In this document: one piece after another, positions 6,076 to 15,052 of the stretch
Layout of the letters: every line of letters starts with the position of its first letter
Numbering within the stretch: position 1 is the first letter of the stretch
Assembly (NCBI GenBank): GCA_964651825.1
Contig: CAZYWK010000074.1
Coordinates: forward strand, 1 to 20,831
DNA length: 20,831 nt
Origin: Sva-07 sp964651825
GTDB lineage: Bacteria; Actinomycetota; Acidimicrobiia; Acidimicrobiales; Ilumatobacteraceae
Direction: 5' to 3'
Translations under genes and position numbers: made by a program
Notes under the pieces: generated by a model
What the model was told of the DNA's origin: nothing
The model's input: only the letters and a program-made list of their open reading frames with translations
The model's database searches: none

Positions 6076-7323
6076 ATGTCAGGCGAGCAGGACGATTTCT
6101 GGGGTGACGCGGCCGATTGGCCCGAACTCCCCGAGACGGCACGTGCGCCTCGGCCGACAGCGGGGACCAGGGTCACGCGTTGGTGGAACCAGCTTGTCGG
6201 CGGTGGGGTCGAAGCGTCCCGCGCCCATGGCGCTCAACCCACCGTTGATGCGCTCGAGCCCGATGAGGGAGCCGGTGTCGATGATGGCGGTGCGATCGAT
6301 GTCGCCGAGGGGCCGCAGGTCGAGGACCGCTGGGACGATGACTGGACGATCGAGCCGGTCGCCGTGCCGAAGCCCGGAGTCGATCCGTTGCTCGCGCGCA
6401 TCGGGGGGCTCGCGATCGTCACGACGTTGATCGTGCCCTTGGCCCTCGGCCTCGGATCCGACGGTGTCAGCGAGATCGATGTCACGGCGATGGCCGAGGT
6501 CGCCACGTCGGTGATCACGCCCGCACCGCCCGCGACCGCCACCGCACTGCCGGCTTCGACCACTCCGATCGTCGTCGCCGCGACCACCGCTTCGGCTGCG
6601 GGCACCGCGTTGGCTGCATCTCCTGACGACGTCTCCACCTCCGCGTCGCCGACGACGGTCGCAACCACGCAACCACCGGTGGTCAGCGCGGCAGACGAGG
6701 CGACGGGGCAACTGACCAGTGGGGCCGTTGCCGAGGAGCCCGCCGAACGGGCGCAGAGTTGTGCGGTCGACTACGAGGTCGTGGCCGGCGACTTCTGGAT
6801 CCGCCTCGCCGACGCTGCCGGCGTGCCGCTCGAACAGCTCCTCGATGCGAACGACGCCACCACCGCCAGCCCTCTGTACCCCGGCGCGACGATCTGCCTG
6901 CCACAAGGCGCCACGATGCCTGCTCCGCCGACCACTGCGGCTCCGGCGACGGCGACTCCGGCCACCACCAGCAAGCCGGTCGCCACGACTGCGCCGACGA
7001 CCGCTGCGCCTCCGGCAACCGCCACGCCAGCGCCCGTCACGTCCAGGGTCTCGGCCGCCGAGTCCGAGCGCATCATCCGCGAGGTGTGGCCCGATGACCT
7101 CGAGGAACGAGCGCTCGAGATCGCTCAGCGCGAGAGCAGCCTCGTCAACACGGCCAAGAACTGGTGCTGCTACGGCCTGTTCCAGATCCACTGGAACGCC
7201 CACCAGGGTTGGCTCGCCGGCCTCGGCGTCACCAGCCCCGAGCAGCTGTTCGACGCGACGACCAACGCGTACGCCGCGTATGCCCTGTACCAGCGGTCGG
7301 GCGGCTTCGGGCCCTGGACCTGA
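6076..7323 (+). CDS. Membrane-anchored LysM / lysozyme-like cell-wall protein
   Basis: This 415-aa protein probably binds and cleaves peptidoglycan outside the membrane. Residues 1-105 are acidic and probably cytoplasmic, and one hydrophobic segment spans about 107-126. A Thr/Ala/Pro-rich linker (140-225) leads to a LysM-type module (231-276: DYEVVAGDFWIRLADAAGV, then the LYPGATICLP end). A second Pro/Ala/Thr linker (280-322) leads to a C-terminal lysozyme/transglycosylase-like domain (about 328-415). Its EIAQRESSL places Glu353 as the probable catalytic acid; it continues with CCYGLFQIHW and ends in a SGGFGPW motif like that of resuscitation-factor and SLT folds. There is no clear ribosome binding site. 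A CACGTT box (6064-6069) 6 bases before ATG would suit leaderless expression, weakly. Confidence 0.8.
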   Translation: MSGEQDDFWGDAADWPELPETARAPRPTAGTRVTRWWNQLVGGGVEASRAHGAQPTVDALEPDEGAGVDDGGAIDVAEGPQVEDRWDDDWTIEPVAVPKPGVDPLLARIGGLAIVTTLIVPLALGLGSDGVSEIDVTAMAEVATSVITPAPPATATALPASTTPIVVAATTASAAGTALAASPDDVSTSASPTTVATTQPPVVSAADEATGQLTSGAVAEEPAERAQSCAVDYEVVAGDFWIRLADAAGVPLEQLLDANDATTASPLYPGATICLPQGATMPAPPTTAAPATATPATTSKPVATTAPTTAAPPATATPAPVTSRVSAAESERIIREVWPDDLEERALEIAQRESSLVNTAKNWCCYGLFQIHWNAHQGWLAGLGVTSPEQLFDATTNAYAAYALYQRSGGFGPWT

Positions 7324-7334
7324 ATCCGGTCGGC

Positions 7335-7365
7335 AACGGCGGAGTTTCGCCATAGACTCGCCGTT
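7335..7365 (+). promoter_or_regulatory. Hairpin and -10 box between LysM gene and tRNA-Arg
   Basis: AACGGCG (7335-7341) and CGCCGTT (7359-7365) can pair and may end or process the upstream transcript. TAGACT (7353-7358) in the loop is a plausible -10 for tRNA-Arg, which begins 21 bases later. No good -35 is visible. Confidence 0.35.
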
Positions 7366-7379
7366 CGCAAACGAACATT

Positions 7380-7452
7380 GCGCTCGTAGCTCAATGGATA
7401 GAGCACTTGACTACGGATCAAGCGGTTGGGAGTTCGACTCTCTCCGGGCGCA
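7380..7452 (+). tRNA. tRNA-Arg(ACG)
   Basis: The acceptor GCGCTCG (7380-7386) pairs with CGGGCGC (7445-7451), with one G-U pair, and the discriminator A is at 7452. The anticodon stem CTTGA/TCAAG encloses loop CTACGGA, giving anticodon ACG, the A34-modified reader of CGN codons. The D-arm AGCTCAATGGATAGAGC and T-loop GTTCGACTC are standard. CCA is not encoded. Confidence 0.95.
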
Positions 7453-7460
7453 CTGCACGA

Positions 7461-7493
7461 ACGGGGTGACACCACGCGGTGTCACCCCGTTTG
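7461..7493 (+). terminator. Strong hairpin terminator after tRNA-Arg
   Basis: A perfect 13-bp stem (7461-7473 with 7478-7490) with a 4-base ACGC loop is followed by a short T-rich stretch, 8 bases after the tRNA. Confidence 0.8.
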
Positions 7494-7530
7494 CGTTGGA
7501 GACGTAGGCGGGTGTGCTCCTGTGCGGGGC

Positions 7531-7570
7531 TTGTCAAGGTTTCTCAGGATTTGCTCAAGATCGCTCAAGT
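7531..7570 (+). promoter_or_regulatory. Helically phased TCAAG-type repeats upstream of diguanylate cyclase
   Basis: Four copies of a TCARG core lie at 7534, 7544, 7555 and 7565, spaced 10, 11 and 10 bases. The last two share GCTCAAG. One turn of DNA between cores is typical of sites for response regulators that bind as tandem dimers. The array ends about 20 bases before the start codon, so it could overlap the promoter. Confidence 0.45.
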
Positions 7571-7588
7571 CCGTACCGATGAGGGTGG

Positions 7589-8938
7589 ATGAAGTTCGTT
7601 CGGCTTGGCGCGTTGTTCGGGAGCATCGTGCTCCTGGTCGCCACGTCGATCACGATGATCAACAAGCGATCGCAGCTGCGCGGTGAGCTCGACGATCGGG
7701 TGACCGCCGCTGCGTTCGTCACCACCGAGTCGGTTCAGTCGACGATGGAGCGCGCGGTCGCGGTCGTGGATGTCGCCGCGGCGTCATCGGACGTGTCCGA
7801 CATCGCCGACGGAACCATCGACGCGCTCGTGCTGTCGCTCGACGGAGCGAACGCCTGTGTCGTCGACACGTCGGGCGAGCGGTGCACGGGCCTGAGCTTG
7901 CTCGCCACCGACGCGTTCGAGCAGGGCCGGGCGCTGTCGTCCGCGCAGGGCGGGCGCGCGGTCGTGATCGCGGATGAGCTTTCGGACAGCCTGTTCGTGG
8001 TCGCCGACAACTCGGTCACCGTCGCGCTTCAACTTCCGGCCGCCGAGTTGGTCAGCGACGCCGCGGCGCACTCGGTCGCGCAGCTCGACGCGACCTCCGG
8101 CGTCTCGGTCACGTCGGCGCCGGGCACCGAGCCCGGCGTGCACGGGCCGGACGCGGCCGACGACCAGGTGGTCGTCACGACCACCGTCGCTCTGCCCGGC
8201 CCCGCCGATGGCGGTGTGATCGTGCGCACGGCCGTCGTCGACGACATCGGTCTGTTCGGCCAGAACCTGGCGCTCTACGCAGCATTGCTCGGTCTCGGCA
8301 CCGTGCTCATCGCGCTGGCGGGGGGCACGTTCCTCGCCGAGCGGCGTTCGCTCGAGCGGCGCGCCACCACCGACGAGCTCACCGGGCTGGTCAACCGGCG
8401 CGAGTTCGAACGGATGAGCGAGAGCGCCCTCTTCGACGCGTCTCGCTTCGGCACCGGGCTGTGCGTGATGCTCGTCGACCTCAACGGCTTCAAGCAGATC
8501 AACGACACGCTGGGTCACCAGTTCGGCGACCTGGTGCTGCAGGCGTGCGCCGACCGGCTCGTCAACGCCGTGCGCGACACCGACGTCGTCGGGCGATGGG
8601 GTGGCGACGAGTTCGTCATCCTGTTGCCCGGCCTCGAAGACGGCAGCGCTGTGCGGCGCAGCGCCGAGCGCATCGCCGGCCAGCTGAGTGCCACGCCAGT
8701 CGTCGGCGACGTGTCGATCTCCGGGGCGATCGGCGCCGCCCTGTACCCACGGCACGGCGAGAACCTCGACGACCTGATGCGCGCCGCCGACGTGGCGATG
8801 TACGAGGCCAAGACCTCCGGAGTCACGCACCGCGTCGCTGATGCCGTCACCGTCGATCTCGCCCGCGAGACGATCAGCGATCGCTACGTCGGCCCGGACC
8901 GTCGCCGCCATCAGGCCCACTCCGACGCCGAACTGTGA
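7589..8938 (+). CDS. Membrane-bound diguanylate cyclase (GGDEF)
   Basis: This 449-aa protein makes cyclic di-GMP from two GTP. The N-terminal membrane segment is at about residues 5-22 (LGALFGSIVLLVATSITMI). An extracytoplasmic sensor region (25-225) contains two cysteines in CVVDTSGERC, which could form a disulfide. The second membrane segment is at about 228-248, and the GGDEF domain runs from about 255 to 425. Active-site GGDEF is at 338-342. Five residues before it, R329-D-T-D332 matches the RxxD inhibitory site, so product inhibition is expected. The sequence DELTGLVNRREF marks the usual domain start. The ATG at 7589 has GAGGGTGG just upstream. There is no EAL domain. The gene converges with mrpG. 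Confidence 0.92.
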   Translation: MKFVRLGALFGSIVLLVATSITMINKRSQLRGELDDRVTAAAFVTTESVQSTMERAVAVVDVAAASSDVSDIADGTIDALVLSLDGANACVVDTSGERCTGLSLLATDAFEQGRALSSAQGGRAVVIADELSDSLFVVADNSVTVALQLPAAELVSDAAAHSVAQLDATSGVSVTSAPGTEPGVHGPDAADDQVVVTTTVALPGPADGGVIVRTAVVDDIGLFGQNLALYAALLGLGTVLIALAGGTFLAERRSLERRATTDELTGLVNRREFERMSESALFDASRFGTGLCVMLVDLNGFKQINDTLGHQFGDLVLQACADRLVNAVRDTDVVGRWGGDEFVILLPGLEDGSAVRRSAERIAGQLSATPVVGDVSISGAIGAALYPRHGENLDDLMRAADVAMYEAKTSGVTHRVADAVTVDLARETISDRYVGPDRRRHQAHSDAEL

Positions 8939-8949
8939 GGATCGCCCCG

Positions 8950-8992
8950 CCGACCCCGTTCATCCGGCCCCGTCCCCGATGAACGGGGTCGG
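8950..8992. terminator. Bidirectional hairpin between diguanylate cyclase and mrpG
   Basis: A perfect 15-bp stem (CCGACCCCGTTCATC at 8950-8964 with its complement at 8978-8992) has a 13-base loop. It lies between convergent genes ending at 8938 and 8998. Positions 8958-8977 match 19 of 20 bases of a sequence at 17018-17037, also between convergent genes. Confidence 0.75.
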
Positions 8993-8997
8993 GGCGC

Positions 8998-9327
8998 TCA
9001 GTTCAGTTCGTCGCTCAGTTCGTCGCTGAGTTCGTCGACGACGTCGACGCGGGCATCGATGCGGCGCGAGCGGTAGGCGGCACGGCCGGTCAGGTGGCCG
9101 GACACCGGTGTGGTGAGTAGCTGCAACGTCGCCGCGAGCAGCAGCGCCGTCACGTCGTGGACACCGCTGAGCTCGACGGCGGCGCCGATGAGCAACAGCA
9201 CGATGCCGAGCACGGTCGCTTTGGTCTGGGCATGCATCCTGGCGAGCGTGTCGTCGAAGCGGACCACCCCGATCGCCGCGAGCAGGATGAGCGCGGCCCC
9301 GAACAGCATGACGATCTCGGCGATCAC
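8998..9327 (-). CDS. mrpG: Na+/H+ antiporter subunit MrpG (MnhG)
   Basis: This 109-aa membrane subunit is the last gene of the Mrp operon. Three hydrophobic segments are present (IAEIVMLFGAALILLAAIGVV, then a second around GIVLLLIGAAVEL, and ALLLAATLQLLTTPVSGHL). The family signature RFDDTLARMHAQTKATVLG sits between the first two. The GTG start overlaps the mrpF stop by 4 bases (9324-9327). The C-terminal tail carries an acidic triplicated DELS-like repeat encoded by 12-bp tandem copies. MrpG is needed for complex assembly and activity in studied systems. Confidence 0.92.
   Translation of the reverse strand: MIAEIVMLFGAALILLAAIGVVRFDDTLARMHAQTKATVLGIVLLLIGAAVELSGVHDVTALLLAATLQLLTTPVSGHLTGRAAYRSRRIDARVDVVDELSDELSDELN
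9004..9039 (-). repeat. 12-bp tandem repeat inside mrpG 3' end
   Basis: Three copies of [CG]AGTTCGTCG[AC][CT] lie at 9004-9015, 9016-9027 and 9028-9039. On the coding strand they give repeated Ser-Asp-Glu-Leu at the very C-terminus. Copy number could vary by slippage without breaking the frame. Confidence 0.8.
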
Positions 9328-9575
9328 GAGTCACGCCTCTCGACGTAGCGGGCGACCACGGCGGTGCCCACGAAGCCGACCAACGTGGCCACCACGGCCA
9401 CGGGGATGAACGTCGCGTTCTCGGTGTTGACCGCGTCGGTGACGATGACAGCGACGCCGGTCACGACGAGGCCGTCCATGGCGATGACACGGTCGATGAT
9501 CGACGGACCGCGGGCGAGCCGGTAGCCGAAGCCCAGCGCGGCGGCGATCAGCAGCGCGAAGATGGCGATGATCAC
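9324..9575 (-). CDS. mrpF: Na+/H+ antiporter subunit MrpF (MnhF)
   Basis: This 83-aa membrane subunit has three hydrophobic helices. The conserved block RLARGPSIIDRVIAMDGL between helices 1 and 2 is the MrpF hallmark. The GTG at 9575 is chosen over an ATG 90 bases further upstream because it gives the standard N-terminus (VIIAIFALLIAAALGFGYRL). GGAGG at 9580-9584 sits 4 bases before it, and the start overlaps the mrpE stop by 4 bases (9572-9575). MrpF homologues are implicated in Na+ binding or transport within the complex. Confidence 0.92.
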   Translation of the reverse strand: MIIAIFALLIAAALGFGYRLARGPSIIDRVIAMDGLVVTGVAVIVTDAVNTENATFIPVAVVATLVGFVGTAVVARYVERRDS

Positions 9576-10098
9576 GCTGCCTCCACCTCGCTGTGCCGGC
9601 GGCTGAACTCCTCGATCAGTTCGGGCCGGCCGAACGCGTTGATCACCAGCCGTTCGAGCCGCCACACGTCCTGGCGTGACGATTCGGGATCACGCACCTG
9701 GAGCACGTGGACGAAGAAGCGCGGTGGCTCCCGCTCGACTTCGATCGCCATCATGCCGGGCGTGAGCGCGGTCAGGTTGGCGACGATGGTCAACAGCACG
9801 TCGGTGTCGCAGGTCAACGGGACCGCGATGACGCCGGTGCGGACCCGGTCGCGCCGGCTGACGATCGTGCGGGTGATGATCAGGTTCGACTTGAAGAGCT
9901 CGACGACGAAGAACAGCACCAGCCGCGCGACCGCGAGCGGGCGCACGTGAAGACGGTCGGCCGGGTGGCCGGTGAGCGGGAACACGACGAGCAGGCCCGC
10001 GGCCACTGCCGCTCCGCTCAGCACGTTGGCGACGCTGATGTCGCCCCACAGCGCGACCCAGACCACCACGAGCCAGGCACCCAGCGCGAGCTTGGCGG

Positions 10099-10102
<4 letters not shown>
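9572..10102 (-). CDS. mrpE: Na+/H+ antiporter subunit MrpE (MnhE)
   Basis: This 176-aa subunit has two or three N-terminal membrane helices (LALGAWLVVVWVALWG, ANVLSGAAVAAGLLVVFPL, VARLVLFFVVELFKSNLIIT). A cytoplasmic C-terminal domain follows, with the family motif V-P-L-T, then LTIVANLTALTPGMMAIEVE and a V-H-V-L strand. ATG 10102 overlaps the mrpD stop by 4 bases. The C-terminus is extended by a basic/acidic helix (ELIEEFSRRHSEVEAA) containing the start of mrpF. Much longer in-frame ORFs upstream belong to the opposite frame of mrpD and were not used. Confidence 0.92.
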
Positions 10103-11588
<1,486 letters not shown>

Positions 11589-11592
<4 letters not shown>

Positions 11593-11999
11593 TGCAGCTC
11601 CCGCAGTTCTTCGTCGTGGGCGACCTGCTCGTCGGCGACCTCTTCGTCGGCGTTGCCCTGGAGCGCGATCAGCCGGTCTTCGAGATCGTCTTGGACTTCG
11701 TCGTCGTGAGTGAGCACCCAACTCCGAAAGGCCATCGCCAGCAGGAACGCGGTGACGCCGAACGAGATGACGATCGCCGTGAGCGCGAAGGCCTGCGGGA
11801 GCGGATCGCTGAAGTCGGCGGGATCGCCGTTGCCGATGATCGGCGCCGTTCCGCGCTGTTCGCTCGCCATCATCAAGACGTTGGCGCCGTGGCTGAGCAG
11901 GGCGATGCCGATGATCACCCGCGTCAGCGCACGCTGCAGCACGAGGTACGTGCCGATCGCGAACAGGGCGGCGGCGGTTGCCGCCAGGAGCACGCTCAT
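11589..11999 (-). CDS. mrpC: Na+/H+ antiporter subunit MrpC (MnhC), NuoK-like
   Basis: This 136-aa subunit has three membrane helices, homologous to NuoK. The motifs are GTYLVLQRALTRVIIGIALLSHGANVLM and DPLPQAFALTAIVISFGVTAFLLAM, both diagnostic. ATG 11999 overlaps the mrpB stop (11996-11999). The last 40 residues form an unusually long acidic tail (many Asp/Glu, DEVQDDLEDR to DEELRELQ) that is not part of the NuoK fold and should face the cytoplasm. Confidence 0.94.
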
Positions 12000-12457
12000 C
12001 GACCGGCAACCTCTTCCATGACGGGGGGCGCCTCGTCGGGCGGCTCGCCACCGAAGGCCTCGAAGGCCATGAACACGAGCCCGATCACGGCGAGGTAGAC
12101 GCCGGTGTCGAACACGAGCGCGCTCGTCGTCTTGACCGGGCCGATGAGGGGCACGTCGACCTCCCACAGCGCGCTGGCCATCACCGGGTCGCCCAGCAGG
12201 ATGGGGACGGTCGCGGTGAGGGCGGCGAGCATCAGGCCGGTGCCGAGGATGGTCCACGGCTGCACCTTGGTCAGCCCGCGCACCTCGTCGATCCCACCGG
12301 CGACGAAGCGCAGCGCCACGGCGGCGCCCGCGACGAGCCCGCCGACGAACCCACCGCCGGGTTGGTTGTGGCCGACGAACAGGAGGTAGAGCGAGCCGAC
12401 GAGTGTCGTGTGGAAGATGATGCGCGCCGACACGTCGACGACCAGCAGGCGCTTCAT
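11996..12457 (-). CDS. mrpB: Na+/H+ antiporter subunit MrpB (MnhB)
   Basis: This 153-aa subunit has about four membrane helices. The MnhB signature is intact: GHNQPGGGFVGGLVAGAA after the first helix, and TGVYLAVIGLVFMAFEAFGG near the end, preceded by LVFD. ATG 12457 overlaps the mrpA stop by 4 bases. A separate mrpB shows this is the seven-gene (group 1) type, not one with MnhB fused to MrpA. Confidence 0.94.
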   Translation of the reverse strand: MKRLLVVDVSARIIFHTTLVGSLYLLFVGHNQPGGGFVGGLVAGAAVALRFVAGGIDEVRGLTKVQPWTILGTGLMLAALTATVPILLGDPVMASALWEVDVPLIGPVKTTSALVFDTGVYLAVIGLVFMAFEAFGGEPPDEAPPVMEEVAGR

Positions 12458-14847
12458 GTCGGCTCCCCGGCGTCAGTGGCCATCGCGTCCGTCGCGGCGT
12501 CGGTCGAGGCGATCTCGGAGTCGGTCTCGGCTCGCGGACCGGCGACCGGCGAGCGGCGGTCGGTTCTCGCCCGAGCCAGCGCCACGGCGCCGACCGCGGC
12601 GACACCGAGCACGGTGATCTCGCCGAGCGTGTCGAAGCCGCGGAAGTCGACGAGGATCACGTTCACGATGTTCTTGCCGTGGCCGTCGGGATAGGCCCGG
12701 GCGACCATCTCGTCGGAGACCGGTGGCGCGGTCCGGCTGCCGGCGGCGACGAGCGCGAACGCGAAGATCACGATCCCGACCGAAGCGGCAACCGCGAGGC
12801 GCGGCAGCCGCCCCGCCATGGTCGGCTGGCTGAACCGGCGCGGGAGGCGGCGGAGCACGAGTACGAACACGACGATCGACAGCGTCTCGATCGTCACCTG
12901 CGTGAGCGCGAGGTCGGGTGCGCCCTCCACGACGAACAGGCCGGCCATGCCGTAGCCGACGGAACCGAGGAACACGACCGCGCCGAGCCGGCTGCGGACC
13001 AGCGCCGCTCCGAGCGCCCCACCGACGAGGATGACGGCGATCGGGATGTGGGCGCGACTGTCGATGGTGATCGGCCAGTCGATCGACGTCGAGGTGAGGA
13101 GCACGAGTCCCGGCCCGAGGCTGGCCGTGGTCAGGATGACGGCGGCGTAGATCGGCAGGGAACCGCTCTGCACGATGCTCGTCACGCGGTCGGCGACGAA
13201 GTTCAGGACGCGCAGGATCCCGAGGTAGGCGTCGGAGGCGCTCGGGATGCGGCGACCGCGGGCCAGGAGCTCCGCGATCGGGCGCCGGGCGACGAACATC
13301 AACGCGCCGACCACGTACACCAGCAGTGACAGCGCGAAGGCGAGGCTGAACCCGTGCCAGACCGCGAGATGCACCGCGGGCGCCGAGGGCACGAGCGATT
13401 CGACTGCGACGTCCATCAGCGGGTCGGCGAGTTTCGGGACGACTCCGAGCAGCAATGTGGCACCGGCCAGCACCGCCGGCGGCGCCCAGAACGACACGCC
13501 GGGTGGCCGGTCGACCGGCGCGGGCGGTGGCGCGGGGTGCCAGTCGGTGCCACCGGCGGTGAAGGCACCCCAGGCCCACCGGATGCTGTAGGCGACGGTG
13601 ATGCACGAGGCCGCGACGAGGACCGCGAGGACGAACCCAGACCCGGTGATGCTGAAGTGGTCGAACGCTTCGAACGCTGCTTCCTTGGCGATGAAGCCGA
13701 GCTCGGTCGGCAGGCCGGCCATCGACGCGGCGGCGATCACGCCGATCACGATCACCGGTAGCCAGGGTCGTCCGAGGCCCGGGAGTGCGCGCAGGTCGCG
13801 GGTGCCGGTCTGATGGTCGAGGATGCCGACCACCATGAACAGCGCCGCCTTGAACAGGGCGTGGGCGACCATCATCACGCATCCGGCCGCGGTCGCCTCC
13901 TCGAACCCGGCCCCGAACAGGACGAACAGGAAGCCGAGCTGACTCACCGTGCCGAACGCCAGGAGCAGCTTGAGGTCGTGCTGACGGAGGGCGCGCAGCG
14001 CTCCGAACACCATGGTGGCGAGCCCGACCGTGATCACGATCGGCCGCCACAGGTCGTTGCCGGCGAACGCCGGCGCGAAGCGGGCGACCAGGTAGATGCC
14101 GGCTTTCACCATCGTCGCCGAGTGCAGGTAGGTGCTGATCGGGGTGGGGGCGACCATTGCGCCGGGCAGCCAGAAGTGGAACGGGTACTGCGCCGACTTC
14201 GTCGCCGCGCCGATCAGCACGAGCACGAGGGCGACCGTGACGGTGGTGCCACCCGGGGGCTCGGCGAGGATCGCGCTCAGTTGGTAGGTGCCCGCCGCCT
14301 GGCCGATCAGTATGAACCCGACGAACATGGTGAGGCCGCCGAGGCTGGTGACCAGCAGTGCCTGGAGTGCGGCGGCACGGGCTCGTGGGTTCTCGTTGTC
14401 GTTGCCGATCAACAGGTACGACGTGATCGAGGTCAGCTCCCAGAACATGTAGAGCACGAACAGGTTGTCGGCGAGCACCAGGCCGGCCATCGCCCCGCTG
14501 AAGAGGGTCAGCAGGCCGAGCAGCCGTCCGACGTTCGGGGTGCGGTCGGAGAAGTAGCTCGCCGAGTACCAGAACACGAGCACGCCGATGCCCGAGATGA
14601 GCACCAGCATGAGCGCGGCGAACCCGTCGAGGCGCAGGTCGATCGTGAGCGACAGGTCGGGGATCCAGGCCGTGCTCTGGGTGATCACCTGCTCGTCGAT
14701 GACGTCGTTCCAGCGGGTGAACAGCCAGACGAGCAGCGCCGCCGGAGCGAGCGCGCCGATCCACACCCCCCGCTTCGCGCCGAGCCGGTTGCCGGCCGCG
14801 ATCATTCCACCACCGGTGAGTGCGTGGAGGAGCAGGAGCAGCAGCAA
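12454..14847 (-). CDS. mrpA: Na+/H+ antiporter subunit MrpA (MnhA), NuoL-like with MbhD/MbhE domains
   Basis: At 797 aa this is the largest subunit. The N-terminal ~500 residues are NuoL-like, with a helix-5 glutamate near residue 137 (FVLYMFWELTSITSYLL). The signature K-S-A-Q-Y-P-F-H-F-W-L-P-G-A-M (Lys ~217) is followed by PTPISTYLHSATMVKAG (Lys ~248). Near 610-675 lies the MbhD/DUF4040 domain (GAPDLALTQVTIETLSIVVFVLVL). At the C-terminus is an MbhE-like domain with NIVNVILVDFRGFDTLGEITVLG. No ATG or GTG gives a complete first helix. TTG at 14847 does, and AGGA precedes it by 5 bases, so a TTG start is proposed; ATG at the GGGM a few codons later would delete the first helix. It is the first gene of the operon, which exchanges protons for Na+ (or K+) to control internal pH and salt. 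Confidence 0.92.
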   Translation of the reverse strand: MLLLLLLHALTGGGMIAAGNRLGAKRGVWIGALAPAALLVWLFTRWNDVIDEQVITQSTAWIPDLSLTIDLRLDGFAALMLVLISGIGVLVFWYSASYFSDRTPNVGRLLGLLTLFSGAMAGLVLADNLFVLYMFWELTSITSYLLIGNDNENPRARAAALQALLVTSLGGLTMFVGFILIGQAAGTYQLSAILAEPPGGTTVTVALVLVLIGAATKSAQYPFHFWLPGAMVAPTPISTYLHSATMVKAGIYLVARFAPAFAGNDLWRPIVITVGLATMVFGALRALRQHDLKLLLAFGTVSQLGFLFVLFGAGFEEATAAGCVMMVAHALFKAALFMVVGILDHQTGTRDLRALPGLGRPWLPVIVIGVIAAASMAGLPTELGFIAKEAAFEAFDHFSITGSGFVLAVLVAASCITVAYSIRWAWGAFTAGGTDWHPAPPPAPVDRPPGVSFWAPPAVLAGATLLLGVVPKLADPLMDVAVESLVPSAPAVHLAVWHGFSLAFALSLLVYVVGALMFVARRPIAELLARGRRIPSASDAYLGILRVLNFVADRVTSIVQSGSLPIYAAVILTTASLGPGLVLLTSTSIDWPITIDSRAHIPIAVILVGGALGAALVRSRLGAVVFLGSVGYGMAGLFVVEGAPDLALTQVTIETLSIVVFVLVLRRLPRRFSQPTMAGRLPRLAVAASVGIVIFAFALVAAGSRTAPPVSDEMVARAYPDGHGKNIVNVILVDFRGFDTLGEITVLGVAAVGAVALARARTDRRSPVAGPRAETDSEIASTDAATDAMATDAGEPT

Positions 14848-14859
14848 AGGGGTCCTAGC

Positions 14860-14875
14860 GCTCGTTCGAACGAGC
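14860..14875. promoter_or_regulatory. Perfect 16-bp palindrome upstream of mrpA
   Basis: GCTCGTTCGAACGAGC is identical to its reverse complement. It ends 12 bases before the mrpA TTG start and lies between that start and the probable promoter, so it fits a repressor operator. It could also be read as an mRNA hairpin in the leader. Confidence 0.6.
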
Positions 14876-14929
14876 AGGATCGTGGGCGGACATCGGACGA
14901 GCGGGGCGGGCGGGCGACGGTCCGGCCCG

Positions 14930-14935
14930 ATTCTA
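14930..14935 (-). promoter_or_regulatory. Candidate -10 box of the mrp operon
   Basis: TAGAAT on the minus strand is a good TANNNT -10 box about 83 bases before the mrpA start. I see no matching -35 at 16-18 bases. It would give a leader of roughly 75 bases containing the palindrome. Confidence 0.35.
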
Positions 14936-15040
14936 GAGGATCGACGACCGATCACCGGATTCGGATCCCTCGATCCCCGGCTGGCTATGGGCGCTCGAGG
15001 CGCTCGACGGCCGGCCAGATCGTGTCTCCGCGGGCGGGCG

Positions 15041-15052
15041 TACACTGCGGCG
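15041..15052 (+). promoter_or_regulatory. Leaderless promoter of the aminotransferase gene
   Basis: TACACT (15041-15046) is followed by 6 bases and the GTG at 15053, with no room for a ribosome binding site. No clear -35 is present. Confidence 0.55.

Noticed and set aside
9004..9039. 12-bp tandem repeat as a CRISPR or regulatory array
   Set aside because: It lies in the mrpG reading frame without spacers and simply encodes a repeated tail.
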